This document shows positions 1 to 7,764 of a DNA stretch of 64,000 bases, one piece after another. The notes under the pieces were generated by a model. The model ran no database searches and was not told the origin of the DNA. It saw only the letters and a program-made list of their open reading frames with translations. The position numbers were made by a program, and so were the translations under genes. The stretch is from Vulcanimicrobiota bacterium (GTDB lineage Bacteria > Vulcanimicrobiota > Vulcanimicrobiia > Vulcanimicrobiales > Vulcanimicrobiaceae): positions 17,115-81,114 of the forward strand of contig DAHUZB010000030.1 in NCBI GenBank assembly GCA_027306785.1. The letters run 5' to 3'. Position 1 is the first letter of the stretch; the number at the start of each line of letters is the position of its first letter.

Positions 1-606
1 CGTATCGACGAACTGCTCCGCGTAGCCGCGCGGGACCCACAGGGTGATCGGTCCGCGTTGCTGTGGCTCCCACGACCCGTCGAAATCGGGCGCGAAGGCC
101 TGGTTCATATCGGCCTGGGCTCCGCTGATGTCGGAACGCATATCGGCGGTGTCGAGAAAGGCGACGAAGCCGTCGAGATCGCGTTGAATCAAATGCTGGC
201 GGTAGAGCGCGCCGCCGAGGGCGTCGGCTGAGGCTTTGACCGCGGCTTTCTCGGCGGGGCTGCTTGCCGTGGCGGCGAGCGCCCGCAGCTTGTTGATTTC
301 GTTCATCCCGCTGCGGTACTCGCGATAGATGCCGTCGGCCAGATTGCTCAGGCGTTGCTCGGCATTCGAGCGCGTGATCGAATTCTCGCCGAGCGCTCTC
401 GTGCGCAGCGTGCTCACGACCGATCCGAGCGCGGCGTCGTTTCGCACCGCGGAGCCGATGGCGGCGTTTACATGGGTCGCAAAGGCCGTGCACAACGGCG
501 ACGACCGTAGCGTGATGATGGTTTTGAGCGTCTCCGGGGCCGCCGACGCCGTCGGCGTGGGAGCGGGCGAGCCCGAGACGAGGACGGCGAGAAGTACGGC
601 GATCAT
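1..606 (-). CDS. Exported hypothetical protein, C-terminus cut by window edge
   Basis: An open reverse frame runs from an ATG at 606-604 to base 1 with no stop, giving 202 codons of a truncated protein. The first 20 or so residues (MIAVLLAVLVSGSPAP) form a short hydrophobic signal followed by a Pro/Ala/Thr stretch, so export is likely. The visible mature part is helical and rich in Ala, Asn, Arg and Asp, with one cysteine near residue 37. I recognise no domain. It is divergent from the lipoprotein gene at 676, with about 70 bp between them. Confidence 0.75.
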   Translation of the reverse strand, partial: MIAVLLAVLVSGSPAPTPTASAAPETLKTIITLRSSPLCTAFATHVNAAIGSAVRNDAALGSVVSTLRTRALGENSITRSNAEQRLSNLADGIYREYRSGMNEINKLRALAATASSPAEKAAVKASADALGGALYRQHLIQRDLDGFVAFLDTADMRSDISGAQADMNQAFAPDFDGSWEPQQRGPITLWVPRGYAEQFVDT

Positions 607-675
607 GTGTATGTCCTGTAACGATTCTAACGCCTCGGCGGTGACGAAAGGAATGTCTGCGGCCGATCCGGGCGA

Positions 676-1119
676 ATGCGAGGTGCCGTGAAGCGGTGGT
701 GGGCCCTAGCGGCGCTCGTGCTCCTGGCCGGATGCCGAGAGGTGCGCGTCAAGACCTATGCGGTGGGAACGACGACGGTGGTCGGCGGCGATCAGATCGT
801 GGTCGTGCGCAACCGCGGCGCGCTCGAACGCTTGGGGATCAAGGAGCCCGTGCAGTTCCGCGGTGAGTTCGGGGTGGTGTTGCTGATGGGGCCGCACGAT
901 CGGACCGGTTACCGCCAGATCATCGAATCGATTCGCGCGAGCGCCGAGCGGGTGCGCGTGGTCGCCTTCGAAGAACCGCCCGCCGACGGCGGCGAACCGT
1001 CGACCCCGTATCGCACCTACACGCTGTGGGTCGTCCCGAACGCGGTCTACCGCAGCGGGATCGGGGTCGACGTCGTCACGCCGAGCGATCAACCGATCGC
1101 TCGATCGGTACTCCCGTAA
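676..1119 (+). CDS. Small lipoprotein of unknown function
   Basis: This 147-residue protein begins with a basic n-region and a hydrophobic core ending in the lipobox LAGC (Cys about residue 19), so it should be exported and lipidated. The remainder is Val/Arg/Thr-rich and probably beta-rich, and no family is recognised. A GTG at 691 is an alternative start that keeps the signal (VKRWWALA...). It is the first gene of a tight forward run through the glycosidase and release factor genes to 5668. Confidence 0.75.
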   Translation: MRGAVKRWWALAALVLLAGCREVRVKTYAVGTTTVVGGDQIVVVRNRGALERLGIKEPVQFRGEFGVVLLMGPHDRTGYRQIIESIRASAERVRVVAFEEPPADGGEPSTPYRTYTLWVVPNAVYRSGIGVDVVTPSDQPIARSVLP

Positions 1120-1147
1120 CGACCCGGAAAGGACGATAGAACTAACC

Positions 1148-2209
1148 GTGATCGATCCGCTCGTGGAGCTCCAGGCGTCGGTCGAGCGACTCGGCCTCGT
1201 GCTCGAGCCCGACGGCGACCCCGCCGAAGTGGAAGGCGTGCTGAACCCCGCGTGCGCGCGCGGGCGCGACGGCGTCTTGCTGCTCTACCCGCGCGCGGTC
1301 GCGAAGAGCAACGTCTCGCGCGTGGGCCGCGTGCGCGTGTCGCACGGCTCGAACGGCGCCTTCGCGGCGGCGCGCGACGGCTTCGCGCTCGAACCGCGCG
1401 CCGAGTATGAAGTGCGTCCGCATCCGGGCTACGGCTGCGAGGATCCGCGCGTGACCTACGTACCGGTTCTCGATGCGTACGTGATGGCGTACACCGCCTT
1501 CGGCCCGCAGGGGCCGCGCATCGCGCTCGCGCTCTCGGCCGACGGCATCACGTGGGAGCGGCTGGGGCTGATGCGTTTCGAGCAGCCGGGCATGGCGCAG
1601 GGCGACGACAAGGACGCGGCGTTCTTTCCCGAGCCGGTCGTCTCGCCGACCGGCGTCGTCTCGCTCGCGTTCTACCATCGCCCGATGCTGCATCTCTCCG
1701 CGGTGGACGGACGCGCGGCGATTCCGATGATCGAGCGCATGCCGTTCGAGGATCGCGAATCGATCCGCATCGGCTACGTTCCGCTCGAACCGGCGCTGCA
1801 GGACCGCAATCGGCTGCTCGACGTCGCCGAGAGCGTGCTCGTGCTCTCGCCCGACGATCGCTGGGGATCGATCAAGATCGGTGCCGGCACGCCGCCGGTG
1901 CGCGTGGCCGAGGGCTGGATGTCGCTCTTTCACGCGGTCGATCTGCTCGACAACAGCGGCGCGAAGCCGAAGTTTCGCTACTGCGCGGGCATCGTGATTC
2001 ACGACCTCGAGCAGCCGCATCGCGTGCTCTACCGCTCGCCCAAACCGGTGCTGGTGCCCGAATCCGAACTCGAACGCACCGGCATCGTGGACAACGTCGT
2101 CTTCCCCACCGGAATCGACGTGCGCGACGATCTCGGCGCGCGCGTCTTCGACGTGTACTACGGCATGGCGGACTACACGATCGGTGCCGCACGTCTGACG
2201 CTCGGGTAA
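1148..2209 (+). CDS. GH130-family glycosidase or glycoside phosphorylase
   Basis: This 353-residue protein has the hallmarks of glycoside hydrolase family 130, five-bladed propellers that phosphorolyse or hydrolyse beta-mannosides. The motif GCEDPR is at about residues 96-101 and DDKDAAFFPE at about 153-162; both line the family's active site. Bulky inserts are absent, as expected for a compact enzyme. There is no signal peptide, so it acts in the cytoplasm on imported or recycled mannosides. The start is GTG at 1148. Whether it is a phosphorylase or a hydrolase, and on what linkage, cannot be read from the sequence. Confidence 0.85.
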   Translation: MIDPLVELQASVERLGLVLEPDGDPAEVEGVLNPACARGRDGVLLLYPRAVAKSNVSRVGRVRVSHGSNGAFAAARDGFALEPRAEYEVRPHPGYGCEDPRVTYVPVLDAYVMAYTAFGPQGPRIALALSADGITWERLGLMRFEQPGMAQGDDKDAAFFPEPVVSPTGVVSLAFYHRPMLHLSAVDGRAAIPMIERMPFEDRESIRIGYVPLEPALQDRNRLLDVAESVLVLSPDDRWGSIKIGAGTPPVRVAEGWMSLFHAVDLLDNSGAKPKFRYCAGIVIHDLEQPHRVLYRSPKPVLVPESELERTGIVDNVVFPTGIDVRDDLGARVFDVYYGMADYTIGAARLTLG

Positions 2210-2225
2210 GCGGAGTCCGTCGCTC

Positions 2226-2729
2226 GTGACCATGCCGCGCGCTCTCGCGCTCGCAACCGTCATCGTGCTCGCGATCGTCGTGCTCGCGACGGCATGGACG
2301 CACCTCGGAAAGCTGCGCATCTCGATCGCGCCGACGCAGGGGCCCGACAAGCCGAAGCTCGCACGCGGCAGCGACGGCCTGGGGCGCAGCGAGGGAGCGT
2401 TCGTGGGGAGCGGCGGATGGGTGCTCTCCGCGTTGCCCGACTGCGTGACGCAGCTCTCGGTAACGCACGGTCCGCCCGCGTACGTCCGCGCGCATCTGCC
2501 CGCGGGTGCGACAATCGTCGAGAACGGCAGTACGCTCGTCTACGGGCCTTGCACGATTTCGGTGCGCAACGGCGAAATCGAGATCCGGCGCGGTGCGGAT
2601 CGGCTTGCCATCCCGCCTCCCGCCGTGTTGTACCGCGCGGGGCGCATCCTCGCGCTCCTGCAGGTGAAGGGCGCCAACGAAGAGTTGCGCACCTACGCAC
2701 CATCCTCGCTCTCCGAATCGAACCGATGA
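2226..2729 (+). CDS. Membrane-anchored hypothetical protein
   Basis: The 167-residue product has one N-terminal membrane segment (about residues 6-24) and a soluble C-terminal part rich in Gly, Ser and Leu, probably outside the cytoplasmic membrane. I do not recognise the domain. GTG 2226 is chosen because GGAG at 2212-2215 is 10 bases upstream; an ATG at 2232 is the alternative. Its stop overlaps the prfC start (ATGA, 2726-2729), so the two are translationally coupled. Confidence 0.7.
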   Translation: MTMPRALALATVIVLAIVVLATAWTHLGKLRISIAPTQGPDKPKLARGSDGLGRSEGAFVGSGGWVLSALPDCVTQLSVTHGPPAYVRAHLPAGATIVENGSTLVYGPCTISVRNGEIEIRRGADRLAIPPPAVLYRAGRILALLQVKGANEELRTYAPSSLSESNR

Positions 2730-4366
2730 ACATCACCGACGAAGTCCGCAAACGCCGCACATTCGCGATCATCTCGCATCCCGACGCCGGGAAGACCACG
2801 CTCACCGAGAAGCTGCTGCTCTACGGCGGAGCGATTCATGTCGCGGGGCAAGTCTCCGCGCGTAAGAGTCGACGCGCCGTGACGAGCGACTGGATGGAGC
2901 TCGAGCGCGAACGCGGTATCTCGATCACCTCGACCGTGCTGCAGTTTCCGTACGACGGTCACACGATCAACCTGCTCGACACGCCGGGCCACCAGGATTT
3001 CGGCGAGGATACCTATCGCACGCTTCTGGCCGCGGATGCGGCCGTGATGCTCATCGACGCCGCCAAGGGCGTGGAGCCGCAGACCAAAAAGCTCTTTGCG
3101 ATCTGTCGCGAGCGCAAGATTCCGCTCTTCACCTTCATGAACAAGATGGATCGTCCGAGTCGCGATCCGCTCGAACTGCTCGACGAACTCGAGAGCGTGC
3201 TCGGGATCGGTGCATTCGCGATGAATTGGCCGCTCGGCAGCGGCGAGACGTTCAAAGGCGTCTACGACCGGGAGTCGCGCGAACTGCACCTCTTCGAGCG
3301 CAGCGCCCACGGCGCGAAACGCGCGGCCGAGAGCGTCGCCGATGCGCGCGATCCGAAGATTCGCGACATGGTCGACGAGATGACCTATCGACAGTTCATC
3401 GACGGGATCGAGTTGCTCGAAGGAGCGGGCGAAGCATTCGATCGCGAGGCGATGCTGCGCGGCGAGATCACGCCGGTCTTCTTCGGGTCGGCGGTAACCA
3501 ACTTCGGCGTGCAGCTCTTCCTCGATCGCTTCATCGCGATGAGTCCGCCGCCCGCCGCGCGCCCCCTTCGACAAGCTCAGGATGACACCGGCGCTCGGGG
3601 TGACGCCGGGGCGGTTCGGCCGGATGCCGATCAGTTCAGCGGGTTCGTGTTCAAGATTCAGGCGAACATGGATCCGCGCCACCGCGACCGCATCGCCTTC
3701 GTGCGCGTCTGTTCGGGGCGCTTCGAGCGCGACATGACGGTGCGCAACGCGCGTACCGGGAAAGACGTGCGCCTCTCGCGCGCGATGAAGCTCTTCGCCG
3801 ACGAACGCGAATCGCTCGACGCCGCCTACGCGGGCGACGTGCTCGGCTTCGCCAACCCCGGCGTCTTCGCGATCGGAGACACGCTCTTCGAGGGTGCGTC
3901 GATCGAGTTTCCGCCCATCCCCGCTTTCCCGCCGGAACATTTCGCCTCGGTGCGGAGTATCGACACCGGAAGCTACAAATCGTTCGGCAAAGGCATCGCG
4001 CAATTGCGCGAAGAGGGAGCGGTGCAGATCTTCTATCCGTGGGGCTCGCCGCGCAGCGAACCGATCGTCGGGGTCGTCGGCGAACTGCAATTCGAAGTCG
4101 CGAAGCATCGCCTGCAGTCCGAGTACGGCGTGAAGACCGTCTTCTCGAATCTTCCTTTCAGCGTGGCACGCCGTATCGACGGCGATCCCGCCGTCGCCGC
4201 GCGCGCGCAGCTGCCGAGCAACGCCAAGCTCGTCGAGGACTGGGAAGGCCGGCCGGTCGCGCTCTTCGAGAGCGAGTGGAGCCTGCGTCTCGCGCAGGAG
4301 TGGAATCCGAGCCTCGTCTTCGCCCCCTTCGTCGCCGACGTATCGCAGGAGACCGTACCATCGTGA
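2726..4366 (+). CDS. prfC: Peptide chain release factor 3
   Basis: RF3 is the translational GTPase that recycles RF1/RF2 from the ribosome after termination. The 546-residue product has P-loop SHPDAGKTT at 17-25, DTPGH at 85-89 and NKMD at 139-142. Domain II begins at FSGFVFKIQANMDPRHRDR. It is slightly longer than the E. coli protein (529), and the excess lies in the linker between the G domain and domain II. There about residues 280-298 are encoded by a genome-wide repeat element (see 3565-3617). ATG 2726 is chosen because it aligns with the family N-terminus (MNITDEVRKRRTFAII) and overlaps the upstream stop. The frame is open further upstream, but that extension is unrelated low-complexity sequence. 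Confidence 0.95.
   Translation: MNITDEVRKRRTFAIISHPDAGKTTLTEKLLLYGGAIHVAGQVSARKSRRAVTSDWMELERERGISITSTVLQFPYDGHTINLLDTPGHQDFGEDTYRTLLAADAAVMLIDAAKGVEPQTKKLFAICRERKIPLFTFMNKMDRPSRDPLELLDELESVLGIGAFAMNWPLGSGETFKGVYDRESRELHLFERSAHGAKRAAESVADARDPKIRDMVDEMTYRQFIDGIELLEGAGEAFDREAMLRGEITPVFFGSAVTNFGVQLFLDRFIAMSPPPAARPLRQAQDDTGARGDAGAVRPDADQFSGFVFKIQANMDPRHRDRIAFVRVCSGRFERDMTVRNARTGKDVRLSRAMKLFADERESLDAAYAGDVLGFANPGVFAIGDTLFEGASIEFPPIPAFPPEHFASVRSIDTGSYKSFGKGIAQLREEGAVQIFYPWGSPRSEPIVGVVGELQFEVAKHRLQSEYGVKTVFSNLPFSVARRIDGDPAVAARAQLPSNAKLVEDWEGRPVALFESEWSLRLAQEWNPSLVFAPFVADVSQETVPS
3565..3617. repeat. Dispersed palindromic repeat, in-frame copy inside prfC
   Basis: Bases 3565-3589 match the repeat at 50748-50772 in 24 of 25 positions, with the shared words CCTTCGAC, GCTCAGG and TGACACC. 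The following bases to 3617 contain a second weaker copy of the end (CTCGGGGTGAC). The copy is in frame and encodes about residues 280-298 of release factor 3, at an interdomain linker. Related sequences that translate as LSLSK or FDRLRMT are familiar as dispersed repeats in several high-GC genomes. Confidence 0.85.
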
Positions 4367-4725
4367 AGTTTCGCATCGCACTCGCCTCCATGCTTGCCGC
4401 GGTCGCGCTCGCAAGCTGCTCGTTTCAGAACAAGTACGAACGCGAGGCCGACCGCATTACGCGCGCCGTGATGGCGAACGACCTCTCGCCGATCAAAGAC
4501 GATCTGACGCCGGGCCTGAATATCTCGCGCGTACAGGTAGCGGAATGGTCCGACGAACTCAACGCGCAGGGCAAACTGCTCTCGCTCAAAGAGAGCAAGA
4601 ATTGCGCGCCCGGCTTCCACTGCTTCACGGTGAAATTTCAGAAACACGAGTATCTGGAGCGCCTGCAGATGGACGACCGCGGCCGCGTCACCTACTGGCA
4701 CTTCAAGATGGCGGAACATGGTTAG
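4363..4725 (+). CDS. Small lipoprotein
   Basis: This 120-residue protein starts at GTG 4363, overlapping the prfC stop (GTGA). Its signal MKFRIALASMLAAVALASC has a lipobox (LASC). The mature part has two further cysteines (around NCAPGFHC) that could form a disulfide, and a charged C-terminus ending in MAEHG. No family is recognised. Its last bases overlap the start of the dehydratase gene. Confidence 0.75.
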   Translation: MKFRIALASMLAAVALASCSFQNKYEREADRITRAVMANDLSPIKDDLTPGLNISRVQVAEWSDELNAQGKLLSLKESKNCAPGFHCFTVKFQKHEYLERLQMDDRGRVTYWHFKMAEHG

Positions 4726-5668
4726 CTACGACGACGTGCGCGCCGCATCGGCGCGCATCTCGGGGGTCGCGCACCGCACGCCGGTCGTGCGCTCGCGCAC
4801 GCTCGACGATCGCGTCGGAGCGAGGCTCTTCCTGAAATGCGAGTCGCTGCAGCGCATGGGCGCCTTCAAATTCCGCGGCGCCTACAATCGCCTCGCGCAG
4901 TTGACGCCCGACGAACGTCGCGCGGGCGTCGTCGCCTATTCGAGCGGCAATCACGCGCAGGGCGTCGCGCTCGCGGCGCAGTTGCTCGAGATTCCGGCGA
5001 CGATCGTGATGCCGCGTGACGCGCCCGCGAGCAAGCTCGCCGCGACGCGCGGCTACGGTGCCGAGGTGGTGCTGTACGAACGTTCGGAAGAGAATCGCGC
5101 GGTGATCGCCAAGGGCATCGCCGACGAACGCGGCGCGACGATCGTGCCGCCCTACGACGACGAACGCATCGTGGCCGGTGCCGGCACCGCCGTGCTCGAG
5201 CTCATCGAGGAGACGGGGCCGCTCGATCTGGTGATCGTGCCGGTCGGCGGCGGCGGGCTTTTTTCGGGAAGCGCGCTCGCGGCGCACGGCATCGATGCGC
5301 GCACGCAGGTGTGGGGTGTGGAGCCGCAGGCGGGCAACGACGTGCAGCAGTCGCTCGCGCGCGGCGAACGCGTCGTGATCGACGTACCGCGGACGATCGC
5401 CGACGGGCTGCAGACGCAGTCGCCCGGCGAGATCACCTTCGCCGTGCTGCGCGAACACGCCGCGGGCGTGGTGACGGTGAGCGACGACGAATTGATCGAG
5501 ACGATGCGCGTGCTCTTCGAGCGCTGCAAGCTCGTCGTGGAACCGAGCGGCGCTGCCGCGCTCGCCGCGGTGCTCTACGAAAAGATTCCGGTGGCGGGCA
5601 AGCGGGTCGGCATCGTGCTCAGCGGCGGCAACGTGGACCGCGCGCGTTTCGCCGAGCTTATCGCGTAG
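4718..5668 (+). CDS. Threonine/serine dehydratase (PLP fold type II)
   Basis: This 316-residue enzyme should deaminate L-threonine (or L-serine) to 2-oxobutyrate (or pyruvate). The PLP lysine is K51 in GAFKFRGA, SSGNHAQG at 75-82 binds the substrate carboxylate, and GGGGLFSG is the phosphate-binding loop. The C-terminal ACT-type regulatory domain of biosynthetic IlvA is missing, so it resembles catabolic TdcB or serine racemase. It overlaps the upstream lipoprotein gene by 8 bp and converges on the AhpD-like gene with 11 bp of overlap. Confidence 0.88.
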   Translation: MVSYDDVRAASARISGVAHRTPVVRSRTLDDRVGARLFLKCESLQRMGAFKFRGAYNRLAQLTPDERRAGVVAYSSGNHAQGVALAAQLLEIPATIVMPRDAPASKLAATRGYGAEVVLYERSEENRAVIAKGIADERGATIVPPYDDERIVAGAGTAVLELIEETGPLDLVIVPVGGGGLFSGSALAAHGIDARTQVWGVEPQAGNDVQQSLARGERVVIDVPRTIADGLQTQSPGEITFAVLREHAAGVVTVSDDELIETMRVLFERCKLVVEPSGAAALAAVLYEKIPVAGKRVGIVLSGGNVDRARFAELIA

Positions 5669-6242
5669 CGTCGCGCCCCATCGCGTAGAATTCGGCGTTG
5701 GGGCGCATATCCATCAGCCCCGCCATGCGGTTGGAGAACCCGAAGAAGGCCGCGATCGCCGCGATATCCCAGATATCGTCGTCGGAGAAGCCCGCCGCGC
5801 GTAGCGCCCCGATCTCGTCGTCGCTCGCGGCGAAGCCCGGCTCGTTCACGCGTGAGGCGAAGGTGAGGATCGCGCGCAGGCGCGGGGTGAGATCGGCGGT
5901 GCGCCAGTTGTTCGCGATTTGCTCGGCGAGGAGCGGATCTTTGCCGAGAATGCGCAACGCCGCGCCGTGCGCGGTCATGCAGTACTGACAGCGATTCTCC
6001 GAGGAGACCGCGACGACGATCGCTTCGCGCTCGGCGCGCGAGAGGTTGCTCGGTCCGCGCATCAGCACGTCGTGGTAGTGCATGAAAGCGCGAAAGTGCT
6101 CGGGACGGCGCGCGTACGCGCGAAAGACGTTCGGAACGAAGCCGAGCTTCGTCTGATTCGTCTCGTAGATGTCGCGAATGTCGTCGGGCAGTGCGTCGAG
6201 CGAAGGCTCGCCGAAGCGCGAAGCGGGCGAAGGACGTTCCAT
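5658..6242 (-). CDS. AhpD-like peroxidase-related protein
   Basis: The 194-residue protein is an all-helical member of the alkylhydroperoxidase D / carboxymuconolactone decarboxylase superfamily. The redox motif CQYC at 85-88 is followed by a histidine at 92, the usual CxxC...H proton relay. The length fits the peroxidase-related subfamily that carries an N-terminal helix before the core. A role in peroxide or organic hydroperoxide reduction is inferred from family. No AhpC or lipoamide partner is adjacent. Confidence 0.85.
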   Translation of the reverse strand: MERPSPASRFGEPSLDALPDDIRDIYETNQTKLGFVPNVFRAYARRPEHFRAFMHYHDVLMRGPSNLSRAEREAIVVAVSSENRCQYCMTAHGAALRILGKDPLLAEQIANNWRTADLTPRLRAILTFASRVNEPGFAASDDEIGALRAAGFSDDDIWDIAAIAAFFGFSNRMAGLMDMRPNAEFYAMGRDATR

Positions 6243-6277
6243 ACGCGGCGTCCTTCGCCCGCAACCGGGCGGGAGCC

Positions 6278-7180
6278 CTACCGCGCGTGCGCGGGCGTCG
6301 CGCTCGGCGCCGGCGTCGGCTTTGCGAAGATCCGCGGGTCGACGCTCGCGGGGAACTGCAGATCGCTGAAGGTCACATCCCCGACAATGTGCTTGAAGGC
6401 GATCGCGAATGCGTGCACGGTGAGGTCGAAGCGCTCGTGATCGACGACCGTGTACGAGCCTTCATCGGTCAAGTCGAGCGTCATATCGCCGGAAGCGCTC
6501 AGGATACCGGCTTGGTGAAAGCCGAAGTTCAGCGTGCAGAGGCCGCCGCGGCGCAGATCGATCACGGCATCGGTGAGCGGATGCGCCTGCGGATTTTCGC
6601 GCGCGACGAGATGGACGCGATGCCCCGTATCGCCGTTCGCGCAGGCTTGAGGTCCGCCGTCGTACACGTTGTAGTACGCGACTCCGATCGCATGAATGAC
6701 GGCGATGACGGGAGGCGAGGCGTTCGCCGCGAGCGGTGCAGGTGACGACACGGCGGCGGCGGCCGGTTCGGGCGGACCGTTAAAACCGAAGCGGATGAGC
6801 GCGTCCACGCCGTTCCAGGTGGGATCGAGCGGCGGGAAGCTCGTCGTTCCCCAGCCCTGCGGCGTGTCGATCGCAACGAGCCGATCGCTCGCGCGATACG
6901 CGCCCCGAAAATCTCCGTAGGGCTTCAGACTCGAATCGCCGATGTTGAATCCGAAGTCGACGCGTCCGCTCTTGGATCGCGTCAACAGGAAGTTGGCGCC
7001 GCGTACGGCTACGTGCGCACGATACGTCGCGAACGAAGGCTCCGCGACCCGGCGCATCTGCGAGAGCGCGCTTTCGTAGAAGGATTCTGCCGACGGGGCT
7101 TGCTGTGCGGGCGCGGGACGGGTCGTGCAGAGAGCGGCGAGAGCGAATGCCGTAACGGCGCGCGAAAGAAGCAGACGCAT
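6278..7180 (-). CDS. Exported hypothetical protein
   Basis: The 300-residue protein has a signal peptide (about residues 1-25, ending near APAQQAP). The mature part repeatedly alternates short beta strands, with DLTDEGSYTVVDHERFDLTV near the C-terminus, and ends in a Pro/Ala/Thr tail. Two cysteines (QACANGD and GLCTLNFG) may pair in the periplasm. I recognise no domain. It lies 35 bp upstream of the AhpD-like gene on the same strand. Confidence 0.75.
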   Translation of the reverse strand: MRLLLSRAVTAFALAALCTTRPAPAQQAPSAESFYESALSQMRRVAEPSFATYRAHVAVRGANFLLTRSKSGRVDFGFNIGDSSLKPYGDFRGAYRASDRLVAIDTPQGWGTTSFPPLDPTWNGVDALIRFGFNGPPEPAAAAVSSPAPLAANASPPVIAVIHAIGVAYYNVYDGGPQACANGDTGHRVHLVARENPQAHPLTDAVIDLRRGGLCTLNFGFHQAGILSASGDMTLDLTDEGSYTVVDHERFDLTVHAFAIAFKHIVGDVTFSDLQFPASVDPRIFAKPTPAPSATPAHAR

Positions 7181-7238
7181 GCAGCCTGTACGAGTGGGCG
7201 GCTCCGAAAGTTTCGCGAGGGCCTCGCCGAAATGCAGA

Positions 7239-7270
7239 CGGCGCCCGCGGCCGATGGGCCGCGAGCGCCG
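7239..7270 (-). terminator. Strong hairpin downstream of the CHRD-like gene
   Basis: Bases 7239-7252 and 7257-7270 form a 14-bp stem with one mismatch around the loop GATG. It begins 28 bases beyond the stop of the reverse-strand gene at 7298-7711. The uridine run after it is poor, so it may be a terminator, possibly factor-assisted, or an mRNA-end stabiliser. Confidence 0.5.
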
Positions 7271-7297
7271 TTCGTCGAGGGTGCGTTCGTGCGGTGG

Positions 7298-7711
7298 TTA
7301 CGCCTTGATGTTGCCGCAGGAGACGTAGACGCCAAGCCCCTTCGGCGTTGCGTCCTTATGCACGTTGATCGCGTAGTGCATCTTCAGGAGGTCGCCGAGC
7401 TGCACGCCCTTGACCGTCGAGCTGCCCTTGCCGTCGACCGTGTTCTGCAGCGCGTACTCGGGCGCTTTGTTGATGTTGCCGCAGGTGCCGATGTGGATGT
7501 GCGTCGGCTGTGCGATGTCGGGCGCACCTTTGAGGTCGACGACGATGTGCACGCCGTCGCTCTCCTGCGTGAGGACGGCGGTGCCGTTCTCGCCGCTGCC
7601 GCTCAGGGCTTTCATCGGGATCGTGATGCTCTTGGGCGTCGCGGCGATCGCGACGGTGCCGAGGCTCGCGCCGAGCGCGGCGACGGCGAGAAGCGTACGA
7701 AGATGACGCAT
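7298..7711 (-). CDS. Exported CHRD-domain-like protein
   Basis: This 137-residue protein has a signal peptide (about 1-23, cleavage after AIAA) and a single beta-sandwich-like domain with the THIHIGTCG motif and a C-terminal VYVSCGNI. That pattern resembles CHRD-type domains seen in secreted bacterial proteins, and the two cysteines probably pair. The biochemical role is unknown. AAGGAG lies upstream of the ATG. A strong hairpin follows the gene. Confidence 0.7.
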   Translation of the reverse strand: MRHLRTLLAVAALGASLGTVAIAATPKSITIPMKALSGSGENGTAVLTQESDGVHIVVDLKGAPDIAQPTHIHIGTCGNINKAPEYALQNTVDGKGSSTVKGVQLGDLLKMHYAINVHKDATPKGLGVYVSCGNIKA

Positions 7712-7764
7712 GATAACTCCTTATGCCGGTTGAGTATTCGAATGGAAGTACGAAGCGAAGGACC

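Noticed and set aside
2294..2725. Upstream extension of prfC by 144 codons
   Set aside because: The sequence is antisense/frame-shadow of the preceding membrane-protein gene and unrelated to RF3; the family start is at 2726.
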